Shown here one piece after another: positions 1-6,975 of a stretch of 64,000 nucleotides of DNA. The position numbers were made by a program, and so were the translations under genes. How positions within the stretch are numbered: position 1 is the stretch's first letter; the number at the start of each line of letters is the position of its first letter. Origin of the DNA: Pseudomonas sp. LBUM920 (lineage in GTDB: Bacteria > Pseudomonadota > Gammaproteobacteria > Pseudomonadales > Pseudomonadaceae); contig NZ_CP027762.1 in NCBI RefSeq assembly GCF_003852315.1, forward strand, positions 4,445,501-4,509,500, written 5' to 3'. The notes beneath the pieces are model-generated. The model did not search any database. It worked only from the letters and a program-made list of their open reading frames with translations, and was not told where the DNA came from.

Positions 1-2
1 CA

Positions 3-443
3 TCAGCGGTTATTTCGCAAAATCGAGAAATTCAACGCCGCCGCCACGCTCAGCCACGCCAGGTAGGGGAACAGAATCAACCCGGTGATCAAGTCCAACC
101 GCAACGCCATCACCACCAACGCCGCCACCACCAGCCACAGCAGCACAATCACCACCATCCCGGCGAAGAGGTTATGCGCGCCGAAAAACACCGGCGTCCA
201 CAGCGTGTTCAGCGCAATCTGCGCCGCCCACAAGCCCAGGGCCAATTGGCTACCGGGGATCATCGTCAGGCGATAGCCCGCCCACGCGAGCAGCAGGTAG
301 ATGACCGTCCAGGCCACCGGAAACAACCAATTGGGTGGGGTGAAGCTGGGTTTTACCAGGCTTTCGTACCACTGGCCGGGCTTGAAAATAACACCGGTAC
401 TGGCGGCGGCGGCGCAGGCGATGAGGAAAATCAGGAAGATCAT
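3..443 (-). CDS. tspO: TspO/MBR family tryptophan-rich sensory protein
   Basis: This 146-residue integral membrane protein has five hydrophobic segments and the aromatic-rich signature of the TspO/MBR family (FTPPNWLFPVAWT near residue 34, WTPVFFGAHN near residue 81). Family members bind porphyrins and other hydrophobic ligands and affect tetrapyrrole or oxidative-stress signalling; the physiological role in pseudomonads is not settled. The length matches the usual 145-165 residues. The start at 443 opens directly into the first membrane helix. The gene is complete, its stop lying two bases from the window edge, so its downstream neighbour is not visible. Confidence 0.93.
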   Translation of the reverse strand: MIFLIFLIACAAAASTGVIFKPGQWYESLVKPSFTPPNWLFPVAWTVIYLLLAWAGYRLTMIPGSQLALGLWAAQIALNTLWTPVFFGAHNLFAGMVVIVLLWLVVAALVVMALRLDLITGLILFPYLAWLSVAAALNFSILRNNR

Positions 444-501
444 GGGCTATCCACTCTCAGGGTTCATTTGAAGATAGGACGTATGGGGAGTCGGTAAAAG
501 T

Positions 502-1071
502 TCACAAATCATCCGGCGCAACGATCTTCAGCCAAGGCCAGCGCGCTTGATAACTGCGAGCCTTGGCGGCGAACAACTCAGGCTCCGGGTGCAGCGGGTT
601 AATGCGCAACACGCCCTGCTCCACATCCGCTAAGCCATAGGGCGCATACACTTCGCCCGTGTCGATCTCCAGCCCGATGCAGGTGCCGGCCACCAGGTAA
701 CGGTCCACGCCCTGTTTAGCCGAGTGCAACTGTGGATAAGGCCGACCAAAGCGCTCGCCGTACCACAGGTGCACCCGCGCCTGGTTCTTGACCTCGACGT
801 TAACGCCCAAATCCTCAAATAAACGTTCGGCGGCGCGGATCACTTTGTCCTCAGCTTCGTAGGACAGATCCGTGTCGAAGTAAAAGACGTCGTAGTCCTT
901 TACGCCCTGAGCCGCAGGCAAGTTTGACTGATGGTTCCATACGGCCTGGAACAGGCAGCCCGCCGTGAGCATGCACTGCTCCACACCGAGGTCGGGCAGG
1001 CGCGCGGTGATCTGGGCGTTGATGGGGTTGGCCATGGCCAGTTCGAGCAGGGTGTTGACGGTCAATGTCAT
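502..1071 (-). CDS. Nucleotidyltransferase family protein (DUF925/COG3575 type)
   Basis: The 189-residue soluble protein resembles the DUF925 nucleotidyltransferase-like family. The region around residues 60-70 holds DYDVFYFDTDLSYE, where acidic residues sit where a nucleotidyltransferase fold would bind metal, followed by HLWYGERFG. No substrate is known for the family. It lies 58 bases upstream (in its reading direction) of tspO on the same strand, so co-transcription is possible. The start at 1071 is chosen because the family normally begins with a short helix before the ANPINAQI segment; a second in-frame ATG twelve codons later is also possible. Confidence 0.75.
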   Translation of the reverse strand: MTLTVNTLLELAMANPINAQITARLPDLGVEQCMLTAGCLFQAVWNHQSNLPAAQGVKDYDVFYFDTDLSYEAEDKVIRAAERLFEDLGVNVEVKNQARVHLWYGERFGRPYPQLHSAKQGVDRYLVAGTCIGLEIDTGEVYAPYGLADVEQGVLRINPLHPEPELFAAKARSYQARWPWLKIVAPDDL

Positions 1072-1195
1072 GGTTAATCCTTGGCTGTTCAGCGCGGCTC
1101 AAGCCACCGACCCTACACGACTGGCGGGAGGGTTTCGTGACAGCCATATTTCTATACACTTTGCCCGCCCGCTACCAATCGTCAAGGATAAAACG

Positions 1196-1801
1196 ATGCG
1201 AATCAGAGAAATGGCCCTCATCACCGCCGCCGCGTTGCTGCTCACCGCGTGCAGCGACAGCCCATCGGACGCCGACATTCAAGCCGCGCTGCAACCCAGG
1301 CTGGAAGGGGCTTCCTGCGTAAAGGCGGCGATGTTCAACAGCTTCCCGGTGACCTTGAGTGACAGCGTCATGAGCGGCACCTCCAGCGCCAACCAGCCGG
1401 CCTTCGATGCACTGACCAACGCCGGCCTGCTGGCCAAAAGCGACAAAACCTACACCCTCACCGACGCCGGCCGCGCCGCCTACGTGCAGCAGGAATCCGG
1501 GTTCTGCTACGCCCAGGGCTATGAAATCGCCAAGGTCCAGAACATTGCCGCCAACACCAACCCCATGGGCGCCGCCGTGGACAAATCCTGGGTGGTGACC
1601 GTCGACATTCGCCAGAAAACCATCGCCAACTGGGCCAACACCCCGGCGATTGAAAAACTGGCCCGCAACCCGGAAAACCTCTCCGAAGCGCCAAAGACCT
1701 ACCACGTGGTGGTCGGGCGCTTGAAGGGCGAGCAAACGCTGAAGCTGATCGACCCACGGTTTTCGATCATGCGTGGGGTTGGGGTGAACCAGGCGTTCTA
1801 A
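1196..1801 (+). CDS. Putative lipoprotein, uncharacterised
   Basis: The 201-residue product starts with a lipoprotein signal: positive N-terminus (MRIRE), hydrophobic stretch and lipobox LLTAC with the acylated Cys at about residue 18. The next residues are SDSPSD, so outer-membrane sorting is plausible. The start at 1196 is preceded by AAGGATAA, a good ribosome-binding site; the frame extends further upstream but that part overlaps the neighbouring gene antisense. The mature part holds two Cys residues (SCVKAA, GFCYAQ) that could pair. I do not recognise a named domain. It is divergent from the nucleotidyltransferase gene, with about 120 bases between them for promoters. Confidence 0.8.
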   Translation: MRIREMALITAAALLLTACSDSPSDADIQAALQPRLEGASCVKAAMFNSFPVTLSDSVMSGTSSANQPAFDALTNAGLLAKSDKTYTLTDAGRAAYVQQESGFCYAQGYEIAKVQNIAANTNPMGAAVDKSWVVTVDIRQKTIANWANTPAIEKLARNPENLSEAPKTYHVVVGRLKGEQTLKLIDPRFSIMRGVGVNQAF

Positions 1802-1812
1802 CCCGGCGCGGT

Positions 1813-2079
1813 GGTGGCAAGCAGGCTTGTTGTGGGTTGAAGGCCTGCTGTGGCTTGAAAGCTAGTTGTGACTTGAAGGCCTTTTGTGGCTTGAAGGCTA
1901 GTTGTGGCTTGAAGGCCTGTTGTGGATTGAAGACTTGCGGTGGCTGAAGGCCTGTTGTGGCTTGAAGACTTGTTGTGGCTTGAAAGCCTGTTGTGGATTG
2001 AAGACTTGCTGTGGCTGAAGGCCTGTTGTGGATTGAAGACTTGCTGTGGCTGAAGGCCTGTTGTGGCTTGAAGACTTCT
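1813..2079. repeat. 18-bp tandem repeat array of about 15 units
   Basis: Fifteen contiguous degenerate units are seen, twelve of 18 bp and three of 17 bp, with consensus TGTGGCTTGAAGGCCTGT. The first unit (1813-1830, GGTGGCAAGCAGGCTTGT) and the sequence straight after the array (TGTGGCGAGCAGGCTTGC at 2080) show that the unit is a drifted copy of the outer end of the long inverted-repeat element that follows. The array appears to have grown by tandem duplication of that end. Units with a missing T (1939-1955 and two later) recur in the same local order, which points to duplication of two-unit blocks. No gene is seen in it. Confidence 0.92.
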
Positions 2080-2215
2080 TGTGGCGAGCAGGCTTGCCCT
2101 GCGTTGGAGTGCGCAGCGCTCCCAACCCAGCCGCCGCTGGTCCAACAGTAAAACTCGGTCGCCTGTTTGCAGGGGCCGCTTCGCACCCCAACGCAGGGCA
2201 AGCCTGCTCGCCACA
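2080..2215. repeat. Long interspersed inverted-repeat element, copy 1
   Basis: Two arms of about 40 bases in inverted orientation flank a 50-base centre. The outer ends are TGTGGCGAGCAGGCTTGCCC and its complement ending at 2215. The inner arms (GTTGG..GCGCAGCG and CGCTTCGCACCCCAAC) are imperfect. Related elements occur at 8614-8747, 23635-23772 and 26411-26528. As RNA it would fold into a long hairpin. It is an extragenic repeat of REP/REPIN character; mobility would have to be provided in trans. Confidence 0.88.
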
Positions 2216-2259
2216 AGGGAGTTTCCTCTGCCTGGGGAATTGCGAACGGCCCGCAGCAC

Positions 2260-2557
2260 CTTGCCCCATTGCCTACGCGTGCGTCAGAATCCGCCGGCTT
2301 GTGCGCTGGGGTGGCCGTCTCTAAGGTGGCTCGGTCGCTGAATGTTCAGTGATCGGGTTTAGTAGCCCACGGTTTAACCTAACAAGTGCACAAGCTTCAT
2401 CTGTCAGGCGTTCTCGTCTGTGCTTGATGGTGGCTGTGCGTAGGGCACCCTCGGGTGCGCCGGTTTTGTTAGGTTCCACCGGTCTACTAACCTGCGTACA
2501 GCCACCGCCTTTTCGTTTAGTAGCGATGAGGTTGTAGCCCAAGCAAGGAACTTAACA
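2260..2557 (+). ncRNA. Structured 5' leader of DUF6124 gene, copy 1
   Basis: About 300 bases upstream of the DUF6124 gene match a second leader at 50448-50743 over most of their length, although neither is coding. Predicted elements are a GGG-TTTAGTAG-CCC hairpin (2355-2368), a 16-bp stem pairing 2429-2444 with 2491-2506, an inner hairpin GCACCC-TC-GGGTGC (2445-2458), and a TCG-TTTAGTAG-CGA hairpin (2513-2526) just before the gene. In copy 2 the inner hairpin reads GCGCCC/GGGCGC, a compensated A-U to G-C change, and the long stem also keeps pairing. The loops TTTAGTAG and the segment CTACTAA (2484-2490) are complementary. This is likely a cis-acting RNA or a processed small RNA; the transcription start is not known. 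Confidence 0.7.
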
Positions 2558-2797
2558 ATGGCTAATGTCACAACAGACTCAACCACCCTCTTCACCGTCG
2601 TCCCCGACGCCAGCACCGAAACCCTCATCACCAACAGCTACGAAACCTTCACCAGCGTCAGCACCCTGCTGCTCGACCTGTCCGAAGACCTGTGCGGCAA
2701 ACACCGCGACATCGCCCTGGCCATTCACCAACTGAGCGAACTGGGCGTGCTGCTCACGGCCAAATTGCTCGACCGTGAAGCGCCTTGCACTGGCTGA
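2558..2797 (+). CDS. DUF6124 (formerly DUF3077-type) family small protein, short form
   Basis: The 79-residue acidic, mostly helical protein has the family core (ETLITNSYETF, then LLLDLSEDL and HQLSELGVLL). It aligns closely with the 109-residue protein at 50744-51073 but lacks that protein's 30-residue N-terminal extension. No catalytic motif or membrane segment is visible. The family is essentially confined to Pseudomonas and has no established function. The start at 2558 follows AAGGAACTTAAC. Expression is probably governed by the structured leader directly upstream, because the last leader hairpin ends about 30 bases before the ATG. Confidence 0.8.
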   Translation: MANVTTDSTTLFTVVPDASTETLITNSYETFTSVSTLLLDLSEDLCGKHRDIALAIHQLSELGVLLTAKLLDREAPCTG

Positions 2798-2834
2798 CCA
2801 ACAGCCCACCGCAGCGCCGCTGAGGGCGCTGCCT

Positions 2835-3134
2835 TCAATTAACCCCAGGGAACGAATCAACGTACTGAATGGTGAAGTCTGGAAAGGAGTCAACAATCTG
2901 GATCTTGTAGTCGGGGAAGCTCTCGACTGTTTTCCACTTGCCGGCCGAATCGGGAAAACTGCTCACCTGTTTTACCTTAAGGTCAGGGAAACTGTTTACC
3001 ACCTTGACCTTATAGTCCGGGAAGCTACTGACGAACTTGATGTTGCCGTAAATCTTTGACACATCAACAGTCGTATCCGCTTGAGCGCCGAAGGCACACG
3101 CCAGCAGCAGTGACGCAAGAGCAACTTTGAACAT
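2835..3134 (-). CDS. Secreted SFPD-repeat protein, candidate 7(1) septoil-knot domain
   Basis: The 99-residue product begins with a signal peptide (cleavage expected after AFGAQA, residue 19). The mature part is a run of six short repeats of about 11 residues, each containing SFPD (the last SFPG) followed by alternating charged and hydrophobic residues such as YKVKVVN, with one variant unit SAGKWKTVE in the middle. This periodicity, short length and central KW resemble the family named for a 7(1) knotted beta fold. That assignment rests on recalled sequence pattern, not on a search. The protein is probably periplasmic or secreted. The gene is monocistronic and convergent with the DUF6124 gene. 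Confidence 0.72.
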   Translation of the reverse strand: MFKVALASLLLACAFGAQADTTVDVSKIYGNIKFVSSFPDYKVKVVNSFPDLKVKQVSSFPDSAGKWKTVESFPDYKIQIVDSFPDFTIQYVDSFPGVN

Positions 3135-3209
3135 GACAGCCTCATCCTGAGAAATAAAAAGGCGCCCAGTTTACCGACCTGCGCGCGCAACGTCCTGCAT
3201 TGCCGGTTC

Positions 3210-3443
3210 TTAACCCTTCAACTCACCCGCGCGGTTACTCGCCGCATCGTCATAAGCCACATACAACGACTCGGCGATCTGGCTTTTGATGGCTTTGGTG
3301 GCTTCCAGCCCCAACACAAAGCCTTCGGCTTTGCCGCCAGCGCGGTTGAGTTCTTCGTGGGTGGAAGCGCCGGTGATGGCGTCGAGCAGCTTGATGGCGT
3401 GAGGGCCGACGCCTTTTGGGAGGGAGATTTGGTCGATGGACAT
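3210..3443 (-). CDS. Small hypothetical protein
   Basis: A 77-residue protein starting MSIDQISLPKGVG. I prefer this start at 3443 to the longer frame (to 3584) because AAGG sits upstream of it and the additional residues look random. It contains a hydrophilic helix-rich central part (HEELNRAGGKAEGFVLGLEA) and no membrane segment. No family is recognised. It stands alone between two genes, about 75 bases from the SFPD-repeat gene. Confidence 0.6.
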   Translation of the reverse strand: MSIDQISLPKGVGPHAIKLLDAITGASTHEELNRAGGKAEGFVLGLEATKAIKSQIAESLYVAYDDAASNRAGELKG

Positions 3444-3690
3444 GGCGATACCTTGATAAAAAAATGATCGGGAGCGCATGGACCACTGCCGGGGGACACC
3501 ATGGTAGACCGGTTGGCGGGGAAAGGGGCTGCTTTCGGCCAGAAGCGGCCATTGTGCGTATCTAATAAACCAAGGGCGGTTCACCTTTAATTCAACCTGG
3601 TCAGCCGCCCATCCTTCTCACTTATTGCTTGACTCACTGTGATTGATCAGGCCTGTTAGTGCCGCCTCTACCTCCATTAATAAGGAAATT

Positions 3691-4206
3691 ATGAAGCCTC
3701 TCTACCTGTGCTCAGTTCTGCTACTTGTAGGCTGCGCTCCAGCGCCGAAATACCTTGTGCCGGCGGGGGCGCCCCAGGCGCTGATCCGCAGCGAATTGGT
3801 CTCTATGGAAAATTATCGAAACGGCGTGACTCTGGTCGAGGCGCCTGCCATCGGCTGCAAATACGGCAGAACCGTGGCGACTGAGTCAGGGATGGGGAAG
3901 CAGTTGGTTTCCGTTTATAAGAATGTCTCGACGCCGGAGGGATTTTTCCCAATTGAAGCCGGCAAGCCGCTGCACTTGGAAATGCGCGGCGTGGCCAATG
4001 CCCATCGCTCGTGCAGCGTAGCGTTTGTCAGCGAATTTTCGCCGGGCGCACGCTATGTGATCAAGGGAGGGATTGTCGACGTCCCGGGCTCGCTGAGCCG
4101 TTGTTACATCGACATATTCAATGTCGATTCGGGCGTGCGCGTGCCCACGGCCGACGAGCCGAAAATAGAGCGCACTTGCGCGCTGGACCGGTTACCGACG
4201 CTGTAG
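3691..4206 (+). CDS. Putative lipoprotein, uncharacterised
   Basis: The 171-residue product carries a short lipoprotein signal with lipobox LLVGC (Cys at about residue 14), followed by APAPKY. The start at 3691 is set by AAGGAAATT just upstream. Four Cys residues in the mature part (IGCKYG, RSCSVA, SRCYID, RTCALD) could form two disulfides, as in small periplasmic beta-sandwich proteins. No named family is recognised. The gene stands at the edge of an AT-rich accessory patch that begins right after its stop codon. Confidence 0.75.
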   Translation: MKPLYLCSVLLLVGCAPAPKYLVPAGAPQALIRSELVSMENYRNGVTLVEAPAIGCKYGRTVATESGMGKQLVSVYKNVSTPEGFFPIEAGKPLHLEMRGVANAHRSCSVAFVSEFSPGARYVIKGGIVDVPGSLSRCYIDIFNVDSGVRVPTADEPKIERTCALDRLPTL

Positions 4207-4251
4207 TGGACAACTGCACCCTACCTGACCGCACTTTTGGTAGATTCCTCA

Positions 4252-4289
4252 GGGTCAGCCCACGTTTAAACCAATGGTGGTCTGACCCC
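4252..4289. repeat. GGTCAGACC-type palindrome, copy 1
   Basis: GGGTCAG(C)CCAC and GTGGTCTGACCCC form an imperfect hairpin with a 15-base loop. Two closer copies of the same palindrome are at 59362-59398 and 60941-60975. Such elements are scattered in proteobacterial genomes and sit here at the boundary between the core-like lipoprotein gene and broken coding fragments. Confidence 0.7.
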
Positions 4290-4302
4290 GATTTCATATA
4301 AA

Positions 4303-4422
4303 CGGCGGACTGAGGCACTGGCAATCATTGAGATACCCGTTGATGAACTATCAATCACGGTCAAATGGCCAACTCCCGACCCCGAGGGATGCGCACGCTT
4401 TGTTCGTGAGCTTGCTAAATGA
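4303..4422 (+). pseudogene. Gene remnant, C-terminal fragment
   Basis: Thirty-nine codons without a start read RRTEALAIIEIPVDELS, continue through KWPTPDPEGCARFV and end in ELAK before a TGA. The codon-like composition and sensible protein texture suggest the 3' end of a lost gene. It begins right after the palindrome at 4252-4289, so the 5' part was probably lost at that junction. No family is assigned. Confidence 0.35.
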
Positions 4423-4444
4423 TTGAGGGCCGCAAGTAAGAGGT

Positions 4445-4484
4445 AAAGGGACAGATTTTTTCCTGAAAATAAATCTGCCCCTTT
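4445..4484. repeat. Palindromic element with GGGACAGATTT/AAATCTGCCCC arms
   Basis: AAAGGGACAGATTTTTT pairs with AAATAAATCTGCCCCTTT across a short loop. The arms are A/T-rich at both ends, so the hairpin could act as a terminator in either direction. It separates two gene remnants. Confidence 0.6.
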
Positions 4485-4679
4485 TACCGGAACAATAGTG
4501 GCTTCACTGACGCAAGCTCAGAACAGCTGTTCCGATTCGCAGGCATAGGTTTGGAACACAGAAAAAATCAGGACATCAAGGGTGTATCTAGAAAACTGGT
4601 GACAGGCTTGCTTTGTGACTATATTGATAGCAACCTTGCCAGCATGACTACAATGGATTTTGTTATCACCATCAAATGA
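4485..4679 (+). pseudogene. Gene remnant, C-terminal fragment of unknown protein
   Basis: An open frame of 64 codons with no start reads SGFTDASSEQLFRFAG, then LEHRKNQDIKGVSRKLVTG and ends MDFVITIK before TGA. The protein texture is good and the base composition is AT-richer than the flanking core genes. It looks like the end of a transferred gene cut by the palindrome at 4445-4484. I do not recognise the family. Confidence 0.4.
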
Positions 4680-4813
4680 ATGTAATCGGGCTCAGACCAC
4701 GTTTGGGCGATTGCTTAAATCGTGACCTCACCCGATTTATGCAATTTTCATATATCGCGAAAGCGGATCGCCGCTTTTTCTCAGCACATACAAAACAAAA
4801 AGGAGTAATATTA

Positions 4814-5371
4814 ATGGAGCCAGCAGTACAGGGAGCATTGGTTGGAGCAACTGCAGCAATTATCGGAGTAGTTTCAAGTGGTGCTATTCAATGGGGTTTA
4901 AAAATCTCTGAAGAGTCACGCCGAAAACAAGAAGCTGCAGAGCTGATGATATTTTACTGCCGTCGACTTCGAAGTGTGCTTCGAAAACTCAGCATTCAAC
5001 CCAGTCTCTCTAGCCATTTAGCACTAGGGATTTCAATTAATGATGACGATATTAGCGATCTAGAATACATCCTTAAAGAACTTACGACAAAAATCCCCCA
5101 ACTTAATTTGATAGCTTTCGACATCAGAAGAGCATTAAAAAATATTCAAAACTATTCAAATCAATATTGGGACCTACTAGACACCCTAAAAAAAGGAGCA
5201 GGAAATCAAAAGGATCTACCCATAATTGAGTCATGGCTTATGACTGATGCACGACAAGGCAGCATCCAAGCCCACAATGCCATACAGCTTTCATTTGAAC
5301 AGCTTACAAAATCGAGAAGAAAAATAGTTATTCACAAGGTTCGCCTCGATGACACATATAGCTATAAATGA
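4814..5371 (+). CDS. Hypothetical N-terminally membrane-anchored protein, AT-rich
   Basis: The 185-residue protein starts MEPAVQGALVG at 4814 after AAAAGGAG, which decides this start over an upstream frame extension. Residues 6-30 form one hydrophobic segment, followed by a basic stretch (ESRRKQEA) and about 130 residues of predicted helices with many Lys, Asn and Ile codons. Codon use is AT-rich, unlike its neighbours, which suggests recent acquisition. The layout, a membrane anchor followed by a helical cytoplasmic domain, occurs in many accessory proteins including defence components, but nothing here proves such a role. Confidence 0.7.
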   Translation: MEPAVQGALVGATAAIIGVVSSGAIQWGLKISEESRRKQEAAELMIFYCRRLRSVLRKLSIQPSLSSHLALGISINDDDISDLEYILKELTTKIPQLNLIAFDIRRALKNIQNYSNQYWDLLDTLKKGAGNQKDLPIIESWLMTDARQGSIQAHNAIQLSFEQLTKSRRKIVIHKVRLDDTYSYK

Positions 5372-5587
5372 GCCCTAACTCAATAGCGCAGCCAATCTCT
5401 AGCACAGAAAATGGGGGCGGACTTACTTTCAAGGAAATTAATCTGCTTCCATTTTTTACTAGTTTTTTAGATACACGTATGCTGCCTTGTGAAAAGGCAC
5501 TTTTTTCATATACCTTTTGAATGTCCGTTATTGGCCGAAAACTGCCCTTTCCAACAACCCGCTACCGAACAAACGTAAATAAACACA
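5372..5587. other. AT-rich intergenic tail of accessory patch
   Basis: About 215 bases without a convincing gene. Near 5520-5550 the sequence TGTCCGTTATTGGCCGAAAACTGCCC resembles related stretches at 60848-60870 and 58196-58208, an interspersed sequence often seen near transposon remnants in pseudomonads. The return to high GC occurs at about 5585. Confidence 0.5.
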
Positions 5588-6328
5588 TCATTCCCCAACC
5601 CTCCCCACCAACACCCCAAACAACTCCCCCCGCGGCATCTCACTCACCGCAATCCCCGCATTCTCAAACCACGCCTTCCCCGCCTCAGGATGCGGCCCGC
5701 TCAGCACCACTACGCCCTTCTCATACCGATACCGCGCCGCCGCCACATCCCCATTGCGATAAGTCGCAATTACCGTATACGGCGCGTGCCCATCAACCTT
5801 GGGAAAATACGGCCCGTCCTGATAGAACACACTGTCCGGCTTGCCATCCCACATCACCCGCACCGCCGCGTCTTCAACCCCGCGCACTTCAAACCCCGGC
5901 CGCCCGGTTTCGGAGTCGAGGTCCTGCGGTATCAACCCAAAGTTGCTGTTGTCCGCCAGATAAGCGCCCATGCATAACCCCAGGTAGCGCCCGCCCTTGG
6001 CCACGTATTCACGAATGGCGTCCACGCGTGCATCACCAAAGCTGTCGAGTGCGGCGGGAATGTCCTGTCCGCCGCCCGGCTGAACATAGAGGTCGTAACG
6101 CGCAAGGTTTTGCGGGGTGATGTCGATGGCTTCGTCCGCACCCACAAAGTCGATCTGGTAGTTGGGGCTGAGCCGCAGCAAGGCGTTTTTGACGTTTTCG
6201 GAACAGTCATCACAGCCCGCCGGGCCACGGTAGAGGGCGACATGGGTGATGGGCGTCGCGCCTTGCGCCCATGGCGACTGCAAGGTGGCGAGGGCAAAAA
6301 ACGTGACAGCGATGGCAGGCAGTTTCAT
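5588..6328 (-). CDS. BPL_N domain protein (glutamine-amidotransferase-like), exported
   Basis: The 246-residue product has a signal peptide (MKLPAIAVTFFALA, cleavage near AQGA) and a single BPL_N domain, the class I glutamine-amidotransferase-like fold first named from biotin-protein ligase N-termini. The nucleophile elbow GLCMGAYLA (Cys near residue 119) is intact, and a VQPGGGQDI glycine turn precedes it. A CDDCSEN motif near the mature N-terminus could bind metal or form a disulfide. Substrate is unknown. The start at 6328 is preferred because the upstream extension would place charged residues before the signal peptide. Confidence 0.75.
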   Translation of the reverse strand: MKLPAIAVTFFALATLQSPWAQGATPITHVALYRGPAGCDDCSENVKNALLRLSPNYQIDFVGADEAIDITPQNLARYDLYVQPGGGQDIPAALDSFGDARVDAIREYVAKGGRYLGLCMGAYLADNSNFGLIPQDLDSETGRPGFEVRGVEDAAVRVMWDGKPDSVFYQDGPYFPKVDGHAPYTVIATYRNGDVAAARYRYEKGVVVLSGPHPEAGKAWFENAGIAVSEMPRGELFGVLVGRVGE

Positions 6329-6453
6329 GGCGGCTGGCTCAGCGAACAGTGGGTCGGGGCTGTTCAAAGCCTATATCGAACGTTTCTGTGAATACGTAAA
6401 CAGTTGTAAATCGGCTAGTGTCGCCTGAACCCATATCCGCCAGAGGGCATGCA

Positions 6454-6909
6454 ATGGAGCTGACATTCAGCCACGTCGATGTATTGGTCGAGGACCTCGA
6501 ACAGGCGTGCGCGTACTACGCCAACATTTTCAACGCCAACCTCTCCACCACTCAAGTCTGGAATCGCGGCGGCTTTCATGTGCGGTATGCGGTCGTGCTG
6601 ATGGGCCAGGAGCGTTTCATGCTGGTGCAGCCGCTGAGGGGTAACTTGCGCGAGCTGTTGGACGCACACGGCGAAGGGATGATTTACCGGCACTGCTACA
6701 CCACGCCGGACATCGAGGTGGCCTATGCCGAGTTGGTCGCCAAGGGCGTGCAACCGGAGGATGAGAACGGCCGGCCATTGGCCCTGGAGGATCTGCAGTC
6801 GCCATCCGGCACGCGCATCATTTGGTTGCCCAAGCGATTTGGGCATTTCTCCATCGAGATTCTGGAAGAAAAAGGCTTGCAGGCATTTATGCAGGCGGCG
6901 TTTGCTTGA
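6454..6909 (+). CDS. VOC superfamily (glyoxalase/bleomycin resistance-type) protein
   Basis: The 151-residue protein has the VOC pattern of a beta-alpha-beta-beta-beta module: FSHVDVLVEDLEQACAYY at the N-terminus, the second module ending FGHFSIEILEE. Potential metal ligands are the N-terminal His (FSHVDV) and the C-terminal Glu. Reaction unknown. An earlier GTG at 6418 would add 12 residues, but conservation of the family begins at the ELTFSHVD strand, so 6454 is chosen. It is divergent from the BPL_N gene. Confidence 0.82.
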   Translation: MELTFSHVDVLVEDLEQACAYYANIFNANLSTTQVWNRGGFHVRYAVVLMGQERFMLVQPLRGNLRELLDAHGEGMIYRHCYTTPDIEVAYAELVAKGVQPEDENGRPLALEDLQSPSGTRIIWLPKRFGHFSIEILEEKGLQAFMQAAFA

Positions 6910-6975
6910 GCGGCGTTGCATTACCCCTCTACATGAGGATTACTGTAGGCCGTGCCTGACTCAGAGATCGCCGCC

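Noticed and set aside
1813..2079. Possible CRISPR array or repeat-protein gene in the tandem repeats
   Set aside because: The 17-18 bp units are directly adjacent without spacers, so no CRISPR. Open frames across the array on the minus strand (QQAFNPQQ-like) arise from the period being a multiple of three and are broken by the 17-bp units; no ribosome-binding site is seen.
5521..6120. A 199-codon plus-strand frame rich in Pro, Thr and His
   Set aside because: It is antisense to the BPL_N gene, which has a signal peptide and an intact nucleophile motif; the Pro/His richness is a shadow of the other strand's codon use.
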